A stretch of 64,000 nucleotides of DNA. Source: Lingula anatina. Its lineage: Eukaryota; Brachiopoda; Lingulata; Lingulida; Lingulidae. Shown piece by piece: positions 9,984 through 20,911 of this stretch. The position numbers and the translations under genes were made by a program. The notes under the pieces were generated by a model. It searched no databases. It worked only from the letters and a program-made list of their open reading frames with translations, and had not been told where the DNA came from. Each line of letters starts with the position of its first letter. The first letter of the stretch is position 1. The stretch covers positions 174,230-238,229 of the forward strand of contig NW_019774836.1 of NCBI RefSeq assembly GCF_001039355.2, given 5' to 3'.

Positions 9984-10940
9984 CCCCCCCGTGGTCTGTT
10001 TTTGACGCTGACACGCAGCGTTTGTATGCCCGTTTCTACGACAGTAAGAACAGTACGGTGTTCCCGCAAAATGTTGATTTCCTACTTGCTCGCGTCTAAT
10101 TTCCCGGCGAATGTCATCAATTTGTTTTTCTTGCTGTTCCATTATTCGCTGGAGATTGTTCTCAATTCCAGAGACAGATGTTACGATCTCCGGCTTTTCG
10201 TTTTCAACCGGTATTGATGCGATTGTTGACCCTAATCGTGCATGATTTTCTGCGTCTTCTAAATTAGATGGGTTTTGCGCAATAACAAAACGTTTTATTT
10301 CGTTTCGTAACCCTCTCACGAAATACGCGAGTCTGTCATCCGCGCTTTTATTAAGCAGAGGAAAACGGTGTCGCATATCCGCGATGTAAACCTCGATGGA
10401 TTCGTTTTCTGCTTGTTTTCTTTCTCCGAGTTCGTGTTCTCTAGTCCATTTTGACGTTTGTCTGTCGAAATTGTTTTGAAATTCAGTTTTAAGAACATCG
10501 TAACTCGATTTTCTTGCGTCAGACAATTCGGATAGCCATATTTCAGCAGGGCCTTTCATGTACAGCATAAAGGCATTCAATTTCCGATCTGGGGAATATT
10601 TATTCAAATTGCAGTAATTTTCGAACCTCGTAAGCCATAACCGCGCGTTTGCTGTCGAAAAGCCAAAGAATGTATCGATATTCGGACCAGAAGAAACTGA
10701 AGTTGGTTTTTCGTTCAACTCTGTAAGTTGCCTCTGAACTGCATGTAAAAGAGGGTCGCCTTTACCCATAACATCTAATTTCATATGAATATCTTCTAAC
10801 TGGTCTCGAATATCTAAAAAATCAAAAGGTTCTTCCTTTCCTTTCATTTCTTTTGTTTGTCCGGTAGCCATCTTCTTTTCGAATAGAATACGTTCGCGTC
10901 TGGATGTCTGTCTGGTGACTGGTCCTTCTCTATCTGACAT
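9972..10940 (-). CDS. gag: Gag polyprotein, truncated by frameshift
   Basis: 322 codons from ATG 10940. The central part has the retrotransposon gag capsid signature (WLTRFENYC, LYMKGPAEIWL). It is followed by a charged region and one CCHC knuckle (CSYCRRNGHTNAAC), which binds element RNA during particle assembly. The frame ends at TAA 9974-9972, just after a seven-G run. The second knuckle lies in another frame, so this copy likely gained one G (or has a homopolymer sequencing error). The start is 45 nt inside the 5' LTR, giving a short leader. Pol follows in the overlapping frame. Confidence 0.9.
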   Translation of the reverse strand: MSDREGPVTRQTSRRERILFEKKMATGQTKEMKGKEEPFDFLDIRDQLEDIHMKLDVMGKGDPLLHAVQRQLTELNEKPTSVSSGPNIDTFFGFSTANARLWLTRFENYCNLNKYSPDRKLNAFMLYMKGPAEIWLSELSDARKSSYDVLKTEFQNNFDRQTSKWTREHELGERKQAENESIEVYIADMRHRFPLLNKSADDRLAYFVRGLRNEIKRFVIAQNPSNLEDAENHARLGSTIASIPVENEKPEIVTSVSGIENNLQRIMEQQEKQIDDIRREIRREQVGNQHFAGTPYCSYCRRNGHTNAACQRQKQTTGGPLF

Positions 10941-10970
10941 TATTCATATCGAAAATATCTTTTTCTTTTT

Positions 10971-10983
10971 GCATCCTCCACCA
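10971..10983 (-). other. Candidate primer-binding site
   Basis: On the minus strand TGGTGGAGGATGC begins two bases after the 5' LTR end and starts with TGG, complementary to the CCA end of a tRNA. The matching tRNA was not identified. Confidence 0.55.
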
Positions 10984-10985
10984 TA

Positions 10986-11243
10986 TGTGACGACGTTACT
11001 GACTTTGTCTTGGTGGCGCGAGGTAATAACTAAACAATTCCATGTTTTCCTATATTCTTTATTATCGCTTCCTAACTACGCTATCTACAGTTTGTTCCTC
11101 ATCGTTCAACCTCTTACATCGTTCTCCCCGTCTACATTACATTCTTCACTTAAGTACAATAAGGTCGTGTCAATCAACTAAAGTGACATTACAAAACACT
11201 CCCCGCTCTTATTAGCTGCATGCTGTCACTTACTAACGTTACA
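10986..11243 (-). repeat. 5' LTR of the Ty3/Gypsy element
   Basis: The 258-bp partner of 2676-2933, with two differences (T at 11051, A at 11214). An AATAAA motif is at 11063-11058 on the minus strand. TCTT at 11244-11247 completes the target duplication. Confidence 0.95.
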
Positions 11244-11429
11244 TCTTCACAAGATATCACACATATGTGCTTAATTTGAGAGCTTTAGCTGTTACATGTT
11301 TTCTACAGTGCCCATTCAAATTTGAAAAACAGCTATTTTCCGTCGATTTCCTGAAGGGCAAGTCTTGCCTATTCAACTAACTGCTTTTGAATCACAGGTA
11401 ACTGACATATTTGTAGCATATTATTGACG

Positions 11430-11770
11430 TGGCGGTTTTTCCAACACTGTGAAGAGAAATTGCGCAGTTATTCGAGTCACTGTGGAACAGTGGAGAAGAA
11501 ATTAGATCCCAAATCATCTGAAATTGTATCACCACAGAGGAATTTCTGAACCTTTCTGGTAAGTTTTTGAAGGACATTTATATATTTTAATTTTAATTTT
11601 AATGAACTTTACTGGCAACTTTATTAGACCAGAGCCCTTCAAAACTGCGTGACGCCGTAGTTAAAAAGAAACTACGTTTATCATCAAATAGGGTGGATAT
11701 CTACTCGGGCCTCAGATTGATTTTTCACTGGATATTTACAGATGTGTCTCTGGCTACTCTGTGCCAGACC
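11430..11770. repeat. Diverged segmental repeat, copy A
   Basis: About 340 bp aligning along its length with 13381-13740. Shared blocks include GAGAAATTGCGCAG, a GGACATTTATATAT block, GATGCCGTAGTT or GACGCCGTAGTT, and TCTCTGGCTACT. It runs straight into the minisatellite. No coding sense is seen. Confidence 0.7.
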
Positions 11771-12384
11771 GCCGTACTAAGTCGAATTCACTGGGGCACT
11801 GTGGCCTCTTCCCACATCTCATCAGTCTTGCCGTACCATATCGAATCCATTGGGGCACTGAAGCCTCCCCCCCCCCCCCTCCCCACATCTAATTAATCTT
11901 GCCGTACCAAAGTCGAATCTATTGGGGTACTGTAGCCTCTCTCCTACATCTCATTAATCTGGCCTTACCAAAGTCGAATCCATTCGGGCACTGTAGCCTC
12001 TCCTCACATCTCATCAATCTTGCCGTACCAAAGTCGAATCCATCGGGGCACTGTAGCCTCTCCCCACATCTCTGTAGTATGTCCGTACCAAAGTCGAATT
12101 CATTCGGGCACTGTAGCCTCTCCTCACATCTCATCAGTCTTGCCGTACCAAAGTAGAATCCATTGGAATCACTGTAGCCTCTCCCCCACATCTCATTAAT
12201 CTGGCCGTACCAAAGTCGAAGCCATAAGAGCACAGTAACCCCCACCCCAATCTCTTTGGTCTGACTGTACAAAAGGCGAATCCATTCGGCCCCCCCCCCC
12301 CCCCCCCCCCCGCCCCCGCCCACATCTCTTTGGTTTGACCTTACCAAGGGCAAAACTATTGGTGCAAGGAAGCCGGAAACCAAG
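11771..12384. repeat. Minisatellite of ~60-bp units, about 10 copies
   Basis: Tandem units built around GCCGTACCAAAGTCGAATCC, GGGCACTGTAGCC and CACATCTCAT, mostly 60 bp long, with poly-C expansions in two units (about 11867-11880 and 12289-12313). Since 60 is divisible by three, long ORFs with 20-residue repeats appear on the minus strand. They are judged spurious. Confidence 0.9.
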
Positions 12385-13380
12385 TACAATAATTACTTAT
12401 TACTCATGTCTGTATATAATAATAATCCCTTTATGCGACATCTTGGCCGGGGCGTGCAACATCCCAAGGTGCGACACCGTTTCCCTCACAGTGCATCAAC
12501 GGGGAACATGAAAATTAGCGTGCATAATTGTAATCACTTACGTATTCAAGAATGTTTTCAAGAAATGGACGCATCAACTAGAATAGCTTTATTACTATTT
12601 ACTATATTGAAGGGTTTAGGAACGATTTAAGTCGATTATGCGGCCCATGTTATATCTCCTTGCAGTTGGTTTCGTGTTTCTGACAATGATGTTTGTTATT
12701 TCTTTGCGCAAAGAAAAAATTGAATATAAGGTTATAAAGCCTCGATTTGAGTAATGTGAAACATATTTGCCCCGAATCAATAACAATATTCTGCAATCAA
12801 TGCGCATTTACTGGAGAGAAGGGTTCCGCTTGTGTTGTATATGGATGTTAGTGCTTAAAGCAGGATTTCCGTCAACCGAGGAGTAATAGAATATAAACGA
12901 CAAAACAGGATTTAGTGATATTTTGTAATATCAAGCCATTCTTACATTTAAAATTATTTATGAATATTCCAAATCATCCCGGAAAATTTACCGGGTGGCA
13001 TGTAATGTATAAGTGGGGTCAATATGATATAAAGGTCTATATTTGATATTTCCCCCCTTCTGAAATAAGATTTAATTATTTTAATATTAGCGCATAGAAA
13101 ATTTACAATGCAATTTAGAGCACCCCTCCCTTCTTGCTGTTATATGGGCTTTATACGGTGCTGATACACTGTAGCTGTTCAGGCGACAGAAAGCTGATTT
13201 GAATAGAAGAGTAAAACAGAAGAGTATACACGGAGACATGCACGTTTTACAGAGTGAGAGTCTCGCTCAGTGTAAATCGTGTATCTTTGTGTTCTGCAAA
13301 GGGTCAATACGGTATTCAAACAATTACTTTACCACGGGACCTTTTGTTGAGGGATTACTTTTTTAGCTTTATAATTGATC
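12385..13380. other. Spacer, nothing recognised
   Basis: Sequence between the minisatellite and segmental copy B with only chance ORFs. No family motif, splice context or repeat was identified. Confidence 0.35.
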
Positions 13381-13740
13381 TTGAGGTTTTTCAATGCTGT
13401 GTAGAGAAATTGCGCAGCCAGGTTGACAACCCAATTGAGTAATTGTGAGACAGCATTTGGGAGAGGAGAAATGAGATTCCAAATTATCTAAAATTTTATC
13501 ACAACAGGGAATTTCCGAAAATTTCCGGTAGGTTGGTCAAGGACATTTATATATATATACTAGTTATACCATCAACTGGATTAGGAATGAGCCTTTCAGC
13601 ACTGCATGATGCCGTAGTTTTAAAGGAGAAATGTTAAACTTCAAACATAATCAATACCTACCCTCTACCAGGGCCACAGATTGATTTTTTTTTTCGCTAG
13701 ATGTTCGCAGATATGTCTCTGGCTACTTCATGGCACGATT
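13381..13740. repeat. Diverged segmental repeat, copy B
   Basis: Second copy of the 11430-11770 segment in the same orientation, about 1.95 kb away. It lacks the minisatellite after it. Confidence 0.7.
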
Positions 13741-14712
13741 CTCTGCTCTGAGGAAGAAAAAACACACAATCAAGGGCCCTGTTAGTGAGTAGTGGAAACA
13801 TGTGTCTCTATTCGACTTCAATTGTCATGATAAAATATTCTACGTGTTAAGATATTTGCGATATGGGTAAACTTAGAAAATGTTTTTATCTACTAGTTTT
13901 AGATACGTGTATTATGTGACAAAAATCGGTGATAAAATCCGTTTTTAAAAAATGGCATTAACATGTGGCAGTAGGCCTATGCTACTTGTTTGCTGAATCA
14001 AGGGTCTGATACAATGTATAAAGGCCACTTGTATACATGTGCATGTATTCTGTATTTTCAAACTGCAATATACTGTAGTTAATGTAAATGTAAATGCTCT
14101 TGACAGCATAAGAAGCTTTTTATTTTTAAAGTCCACTGCTTCTCACAATGTACATGGGCCTCGTGCGAAGTTGAACTTCAAGCCTACATTAACCAAAACC
14201 AAATTAGTTGTCGGTTGAAAAGTGACTGCACGGAGCCATTTTAGTCTTAGTGCATTTGCAAAACGTCTTTTGTGCGGCTTCATTGAAGATTGATGCGTTA
14301 TCGGTAAAGCCCCCTACGACTTAAGCACCAATGAACAGAGGTAGGAAACCCACAATATGCCACCCGTTCAAGTGAATAACTCTAAATTTTAAACATCTTA
14401 AATATTGTTATGACTCCTAAAACTGCCAAAGGTGTAAGGGAAAGAGACCAACAAGAGGTTCAACCATCACCACGATCACTGCAAGTTCAGTTTAAGCATT
14501 ATTAAGTATTATACGCTTTAACCATTATTAGTTGTTATATTCAGATCATTTCAATATGCGTGTTATATTCCATCACACGTTTGTAACGTAAATACAATTA
14601 AATTTTTAAAATGAATCACTTTCCTTGGAAAAATTGAGAAAATAATTGTTTGAAAAATAAGTCGATTTTGTTTGAATTGCTTGAGTAATTATTCTGCAAT
14701 TTCTTATCACAG
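13741..14712. other. Upstream region or 5' intron of the CARD gene
   Basis: No coding segment recognised. It ends with a moderate pyrimidine-containing tract and AG at 14711-14712, fitting a 3' splice site before the exon at 14713. Confidence 0.4.
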
Positions 14713-14850
14713 ACCATGGAGAAAGAGCACAAGGAACGACTTAAGGTGAACAGAGTGGCCCTTCTAGATGACTTGATAGTGAACGAGGTGTTCTTGAGTG
14801 AGCTCATGTTCTGTAACCTCATCACAGACTACGACATGGAGAAAATCCAG
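14713..14850 (+). CDS. CARD-domain gene, first coding exon
   Basis: The exon is bounded by AG at 14711-14712 and a GT donor at 14851. ATG at 14716 has a strong Kozak context (ACCATGG) and opens 45 codons ending in phase 0. The encoded start (EKEHKERLKVNRVALLDDL) matches helix 1-2 of caspase-2-type CARDs, and the ITDYDMEKIQ part fits the following helices. CARDs mediate homotypic assembly of apoptotic or inflammatory complexes. The second half of the fold lies in the phase-matching exon at 20912. The 6-kb intron between them carries a Tc1/mariner relic and an antisense gene. The reading is strong when both exons are joined and weak for either alone. Confidence 0.75.
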
Positions 14851-15544
14851 GTGCATTCATTAATTTGTCAATGACCTTACGATCATCTGGCGGTTATAAG
14901 ATATGGCTATTTCATTTTTACCGTATATATGTCGTGTATTTATATAGGTGAGATATTTTTGAGAGATTTGTGCTACTTCTTATCAGAGCCTCCATCATTG
15001 CTAAGTGTATCCGGTAGTAAATAGTAAATTGAAAGTAGCACAATTTTAAAACTAAATTGTTAGGTATCATAATGTTTCAAAAACACAAACAGACATTTCT
15101 GACAAGGCTCAAGGAAATGGCCCTATAGTTATGATAAAGGGGCCTATAGGACATATGTCCCAGACCTGATTTTTATAGGACAATATAATTCCTGTGGAGT
15201 CCCAAATAGTACTGTAGAGTTCCAGAGTTCCATAAAGACCTATAGGAACTTTTCGCAAGGAAAGTGCCACAAATTATGGAGTTTGACATTGCATTGGCAA
15301 CGCGTGAAATACAGACTTGACATTTGATATGGAATATTTCAGTTTCAATGGTATGTTTAGGTAAAAATTCGTTCTTTTTTCATAAAACTCAGATCTCCTA
15401 TAAGATATCTGGCTGGAGAAGTGTGAAGTCGGGTGTGTCGCTACCAATTAACTGACTACCAAGTCCTTTTCACTGCTGCATTGTGTAATATGCGGTGATT
15501 TAATTGGGTAGTGCTCCTTTGGCCTGGTCTAAGCTGGGCTTTGG

Positions 15545-16632
15545 CGAAGCATGGTTCCGTCAAAAAAGTATCCATATGTCGGCAACTACCACATAGAAGA
15601 ATTTGAAATTTTGCATACAAAAGCGGTCGGTTTTGCAGTGCATAAAATGAGTTCAACTATGTTTTACAAAGTTGTTAATCTGTGCCAGAATGGGACAAAA
15701 AAGACAGACATTGCAAGACAGATTATTGTGGCAAACGGAATGGTCTGAACAGTTCTATGAAGTTATGCCCAGACTGATGTATCTACACAGAGAAGACGCC
15801 CAATGTATTGACATTTTACCACCAGGGCACAGGACTTACTGTCCTTCAGGATATGCTGCTGCAACTAAACAAAAGCCACCCAGTCCGTTCAGAATGAGGG
15901 GCAAATTGTGACTAAAACGCATTTTTCAAGGCTTTTAGCGAATACCAAACCGGTTTTAGCAGGTTAGAATACCAAACGACCTCTGAGGAAGCCACTGTAA
16001 ACAGCAAAACAGCGTCGTCAGTTTCTTTAATGAATTGAGAACCATGACTGTTTCTGGGTAGAACACTGAAATCGCGCGACTTTCTTGATTGAGGTCAGAT
16101 TTCACCTGTACTGCTTATCTGGTGAAAACAGAGTTTACAGACATCGTGAAGTGGCCTACGACAAGGCGTGTGCCGCTTCTAAAGTGTCTAGGGTCATTGG
16201 CAGCGTCAGTATTTGGAGTGGATACCACATTGGTGCCAAAACACCAATGGTAGTCATTGATGAAAACCTAAACCAGATGAAATAAAGGAATAATCTGGGA
16301 ACCATTTGACTATCATTTGATAAGGGGCATCTTAGGAACAATGTTAAGTTGCACGATGAGATTACCCGTTCACACAGAGCACTTTTAATAGTAGATAACT
16401 TACAGAACCAAGGGATTGAGCAGATACATTGGTCATCAAAATCGCCATATTTGAACCACATAGACAATACGTGGATAGGTTATTACTCGCCGAATCAACG
16501 GCCTGCATGCCCTACAACATTTCTGAACCGAATTGGACAAGTTTTCACGGTTGCCTGGGATTTTTTTCCAGATTAAACTCTAAAAACCTATCCTGAGGAA
16601 TGCCTTGCCGCTTGAAAGCTCTGGTAGTAGCC
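15545..16632 (+). pseudogene. Decayed Tc1/mariner-type transposase
   Basis: Successive fragments in different frames give an N-terminal helix-turn-helix (LCQNGTKKTDIARQ, about 15690-15735), a middle piece (RFHLYCLSGENRVYR, 16085-16285) and a C-terminal piece (HRALLIVDNL, SPYLNHIDNTW, FLNRIGQV, 16349-16576). This is the Tc1 family order. The first catalytic Asp is lost. The usual SPDLNPIE motif reads SPYLNHID, with Asp in the third acidic place. Stops and shifts occur throughout, so it is inactive. Terminal inverted repeats could not be placed, so the ends are approximate. Confidence 0.7.
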
Positions 16633-16818
16633 AGATAAGGTCAGGTGTAACAGCGACCGTTGCTGTGCCAAGACACGATAATTCGGAAAATATGGAGATC
16701 CAAAATATCGCTTTCAATGGTTGACTTAAAATAGGCAATGCGTTTTAGTTTGCTTCACTGGCGAATTCAATTAATGAACTGATGTCACAATGACATCAAA
16801 GAGATAAACAATGTTTAT

Positions 16819-16880
16819 TTTAAAGTGTGTGTCCATAATAAGACCAGTCAGAGGGTGGCAAGGTGGGGGTCAACAGATTT
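16819..16880 (+). repeat. Inverted dispersed repeat, left copy
   Basis: About 62 bp matching the reverse complement of 20493-20563. The core 16847-16880 differs from its partner at 3 of 34 positions (shared GGCAAGGTGGGGGTCA). The pair flanks the antisense four-exon gene. Confidence 0.7.
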
Positions 16881-18013
16881 CAACCAAATTCATAATATTG
16901 CTGCATATATAGGAGATATTAAGATTGAAGGCAACAATCCCAAAAACAATCATTGGATATAATTATAATATGATATTATATGTTTTGGCCATATTTGGCT
17001 TGCATTTCAGCTTCAGTCAATAAAGCCACTTCATAAGCAAATATGTCAAAACTGATGACTTTTTAAAATTAATTGAAAATTTACCTATTTAAACCAGCCA
17101 TTTGCCATTGAGAATATGTTACTAAATTTCAGTTTAACCCACAAACTAACGAGCCACGCCCATTTTTATGACCCCACCCCCCAAACTCACTTTTCTACCA
17201 AGCAATGTTCAAGCATTCATATCTCTCTTTTTGCAGGCTTGACAGCCATAAAATTTTATAGGGATCCTAAGCATATATTGGTCTAATCATACAAAATTCA
17301 AAAAGTGTGTTAAACACAACAGAAGATATTGAAAAAGTGCCTCAAACTTTAGCAATTTTAGCAGAAAACCAAACGGCCGAAATCAAGATATCAGTACATT
17401 TTGAGATAATACCTTCCAATAATCAAATTTAATCAAAGACTCACAGCCAGGAATTCAAACTATGCTTTGATAAGGGCAAATCTATCCAATTTTTATAAAT
17501 ACAAAATGGCTGCCATCAAATCTGTCCCAAAATACAGTTACCCTAATTCCTCAAAATAATCAAGAGGCCCATTTTTGCAGATTTTTTATTTTGAGATCTG
17601 TAATACATATTGCTCAAACATTCTTTTCAAATAGAGCCATACCACTTCTGAATAAATTAAAATTACTAGTGACAAGTTTCTCCAACCCCCCCCCCCCCCC
17701 CCCCATATCCAGTGTCATATCCAGTGTCATCAGCATTGTGTATATACCTTATTTTCAGGGAGCCATAGAGAAAAAAATTTACAAATGATTTTTCTAAAGG
17801 TAAAAGGGAATGACTGTCTCATTTTATCAGTTTTCTCAAATGCAACACTAATTAATCCACTTGAAATGATTTATATTGCATTTTTCAACCATTCTTTTTC
17901 CTTTCAAATGATTCATAGGCTTTGTAAATACATGTGATATCTTGATATCTATATTCTTTTTCTGTAAAGAAAATTAAAACATAGTCAGCAACATACAATG
18001 ACAGGAGGAGTAC

Positions 18014-18019
18014 TTTATT
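18014..18019 (-). terminator. Candidate polyadenylation signal of the antisense gene
   Basis: AATAAA on the minus strand, about 380 nt past the stop codon at 18399-18397. Confidence 0.45.
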
Positions 18020-18396
18020 TTCATATTATCGATTGGACAGTAAAAGAACAAAGCAGTTACTTTTTACAGGAGTGAAATCAAGTTATGAATCTCCAAGGTT
18101 CCAATATCACGGTCATCTTTTCCATATACTGAACACAACAGTAATGGGTAGTGTTCCACAGATTTTAATCTTATAACTGATTGATCCCCAAGTTTCTTCT
18201 TCTGGTTGAGAGATCCAGGGTCTCCTACAGTAATGATAATTCAGCAATCTTAGAATAAGTGTGGTAACTTGAAGCAACATGCCACTATAGTTTAGTGTGA
18301 CTGAACTGTCAATTGTCAATATTTGTCAATTCAGTGGCACCAATCCTCCTTTCCTACAAAACTGATTGAGATTGCCAAGCCTAAGATGCACATTGG

Positions 18397-19603
18397 TTAT
18401 GGGGGATTGTCCCAAGGTGGCTCCTCCAAGTCCAATAGAGGTTTGCCAGGATATCCACTACTGCATCTACCTGAAGATGGCAGGACAGGCTGTCAAAAGA
18501 AAATGTATTAAACATAATTTAAACTCATGTTAATTGCTGTATAACAACAATTACAAAATAATATTCTGATCAAACATATTGCATAAGTGTAAAAAAGGAA
18601 ATCAAATACGCATGAGTGTAGCTACCAGAATTTCATGATAGAAAAAGAAACAAATGAAAAAAGGTAAACCTTTTTTCTTCTCCTTGGAAGTGTTCCAGGC
18701 ATTACAAAGTTGGTGCTCACATCTGAATCTGATAAATTTGCCTGTGCAATTTCAGGTGACTTATTACTTCTATTGTTGTCTGTTAGATTGTCCAGGTCAA
18801 GGTTCACATACAGGCCTAGGATGTAAAATCTGAAAAATAAACATAACATCAATAAATACTTTACAACAACAGAGACTTACTGTGTTCAGAATAGAAACTA
18901 TCGTAGGAGGATCAATCTATCTCAGCGGAGTATCACACTCGGGCTCAGTTGTTGTAATCAGCTTAATTGTCTGGCACGCCCCCTTGCAAAGCAACATGAA
19001 CAACATAATGGACCGCAAAGTTTTCCTGATTTTACTAAAGTACCTTTAGTTACAAGTGTCCTGTGTAATATGTAAGTCTTGAAAATTGAAGCACAGGCGG
19101 TTAACTTCAACTTCATTGTAAACACACATAAATCTGCATAGTGAATATAAAACTAAAATATAAAAAACTGGCACAAGTAACATCCCCTAAAATGCCAAAA
19201 CTTGAAACTGAATGTGTGTTACATACCTTTGATTCTGGGTAAGAAATTTCTTATGAAACTGTCTTCAAGCTCAGTATAGTCCTTAACTGTTTGTGTTATG
19301 ATAACACATGTAACAAAGCCCTAGAATTTAATGCAAAAATATACTTCATAAGTTAGATACAAAGTTAATTCTTTTCAGCATGCATGTTTACCATGAAACA
19401 GAAATCAGGTTAAACTCTGTGAATTGAAATACCAGTATGTTTTTTAAATTTGCTTATATTCTTTATATTTCTGAATAATATTCAAACTTATTATTTAAAC
19501 TGGTTTGAGTTTTTAGTGTATCTGATTCTAGTACACTTACCTTACAACAAACTTCCAAGCTAAATCGATGAGATGGATATATTGAGGAACCCAAGCCTGA
19601 CAT
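18397..19603 (-). CDS. Unrecognised four-exon gene, 131 residues, antisense within an intron
   Basis: Four minus-strand exons fit together with phases intact: 19603-19541 (ATG, 21 codons, donor AAG|GTAAGT), 19320-19227 (acceptor TTCTAG, donor AAAG|GTATGT), 18815-18670 (acceptor CCTAG, donor AAG|GTTTAC) and 18489-18397 (acceptor TTGACAG, ending TAA). Lengths 63+94+146+93 sum to 132 codons with the stop. The middle has a hydrophobic stretch (FVTCVIITQ) and an acidic/Asn-rich part. The end is Pro-rich (LEEPPWDNPP). No family is recognised. The first exon stays open upstream of the ATG, so an earlier exon is possible. Exon 3 needs the second of two nearby AGs for phase. It sits antisense inside the CARD intron. 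Confidence 0.6.
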
Positions 19604-20492
19604 TAACAGTCTGAAGTGGTTCGACGACCAGCTGCTATGGTCATTTCTTGTTATATTCTGGTGCACACCAATCCTTCTGAGATGTACCTAAGCATCTCTA
19701 GTGCGTGTTCTTCATAAATTTAAGAAACTATTATGTTTTAACACTGTGAAGCAAAGTGCTTTGCTCCACAGTTGCTAGTGATAACCCTAGTACCCGCCAT
19801 GTTGAAAATAGGTCACAGAGTTAGCATCGTTATTTTACATTTAGTTTCTACAACATAAACAAATTAAAAAATGTATTTTCGCTTAATAAGTTCGTCTGCA
19901 GGGCAAACATAATTATTCTAAGGGCTATTCACAGACCTGTACATGGTTTTGACTTATTAATTTAGTTGAAGAAACAGTTTAGCATTTAAGTAGTATAAAA
20001 ATATTCGTTTTTAGGCCCTTTTTAAAATTGTTATAGTTCTTATTTTACAAGGTTTAACACAGATTTTATTACACAAAATTTATTTTTCAACCCTTTTCTA
20101 TCAGCACATACCAAAATTATATAGATACAACCTGCAAAAAAGAAGTTGTGTGCATTTAAAGAAGGGGAGGGGGTCAAGCATACGGAAAACATGCCTTATT
20201 AGAATCAACCTTGTGTGGTCATGACAGTGCCTTTTCAAAAAATCTGTACTGGGTATTAAAGGTCTTTCCTTAACATATCATGTGGCTTACCTAAATAATT
20301 CCTTTTGATGTACATGCTTTTTTAAAAGAATATTTAAAATTATAACTTTTCAAGAGCTAAAATGCTATATTTTGGGAAAAATTGCCAATAAAAGATCTGC
20401 CCCCATATCTCTAAAACTAATGATCCAAAATAAGAAAGCCAGTGGCTCACAATATCTTTTATGTTGATGGTTTATCACACCAAAAATTATTA

Positions 20493-20563
20493 AAATCTGC
20501 TGACCCCCACCTTGCCGCCTTCTGACCGATCTGTCTGGCTTTCTCATGGACGCACTCTTAAAA
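20493..20563 (-). repeat. Inverted dispersed repeat, right copy
   Basis: Reverse-complement partner of 16819-16880, 3.6 kb away. Similarity extends outward (GTCCAT and TTTTAA blocks) with small indels. Similarity inward fades. Confidence 0.7.
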
Positions 20564-20911
20564 CACGATTTTAATCCTTATTTTCATTTATCAGTCAGCA
20601 AAATTGGAAAAAAAACCGATGAAAAATAATTTGGAAAAAAAATATCCCATATTACATATCAAGTCTGTACTTGAAATGATAAAAAATGCCAAATAATCGG
20701 CATTTTCTATTTTCAATTTTAAGACCCTTTTTGAAACTGCATTAAAGGTATATAAAGTCGTATTTGTGTTACTTTTTTCTTCTTTTGTATAAATATTTGA
20801 AGTGGTTATACAATAACTTTCAAACTGCAATTTTGTTTTGAATTTACTAATTGTGTGAAGTGACTTTATATTTGACAATTTTTCACTCTAATTTTGAATT
20901 TTTATTTGCAG

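Larger units (their letters stand above)
2676..11243 (-). mobile_element. Complete Ty3/Gypsy LTR retrotransposon with chromodomain
   Basis: An 8,568-bp element in minus orientation. Direct 258-bp LTRs sit at both ends (2676-2933 and 10986-11243), each TGT...ACA on either strand, differing at only two positions (2741/11051 and 2904/11214). TCTT flanks both sides (2672-2675 and 11244-11247) as a 4-bp target duplication. Internal order in element direction: primer-binding site, gag with CCHC knuckles, protease-RT-RNase H, integrase, chromodomain, a 2.8-kb non-coding stretch, polypurine tract, 3' LTR. RT before integrase places it in Ty3/Gypsy. No envelope ORF is seen. This copy carries an extra G in gag and a stop in pol. 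Low LTR divergence points to recent insertion. Confidence 0.95.
14851..20911 (+). other. 6-kb intron of the CARD gene
   Basis: Runs from the GT at 14851 to TTTATTTGCAG at 20901-20911. It contains a decayed Tc1/mariner copy, an antisense four-exon gene and an inverted pair of dispersed repeats. The rest is A+T-rich with poly-C near 17687-17704. Confidence 0.6.

Noticed and set aside
9421-10217. Long plus-strand ORFs opposite pol and gag
   Set aside because: These are antisense shadows of the retrotransposon genes with no family motif.
11919-12389. 156-codon minus-strand ORF with 20-residue repeats
   Set aside because: It is produced by the 60-bp minisatellite, whose period is a multiple of three. 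It has poly-C-derived poly-Gly and no gene context.
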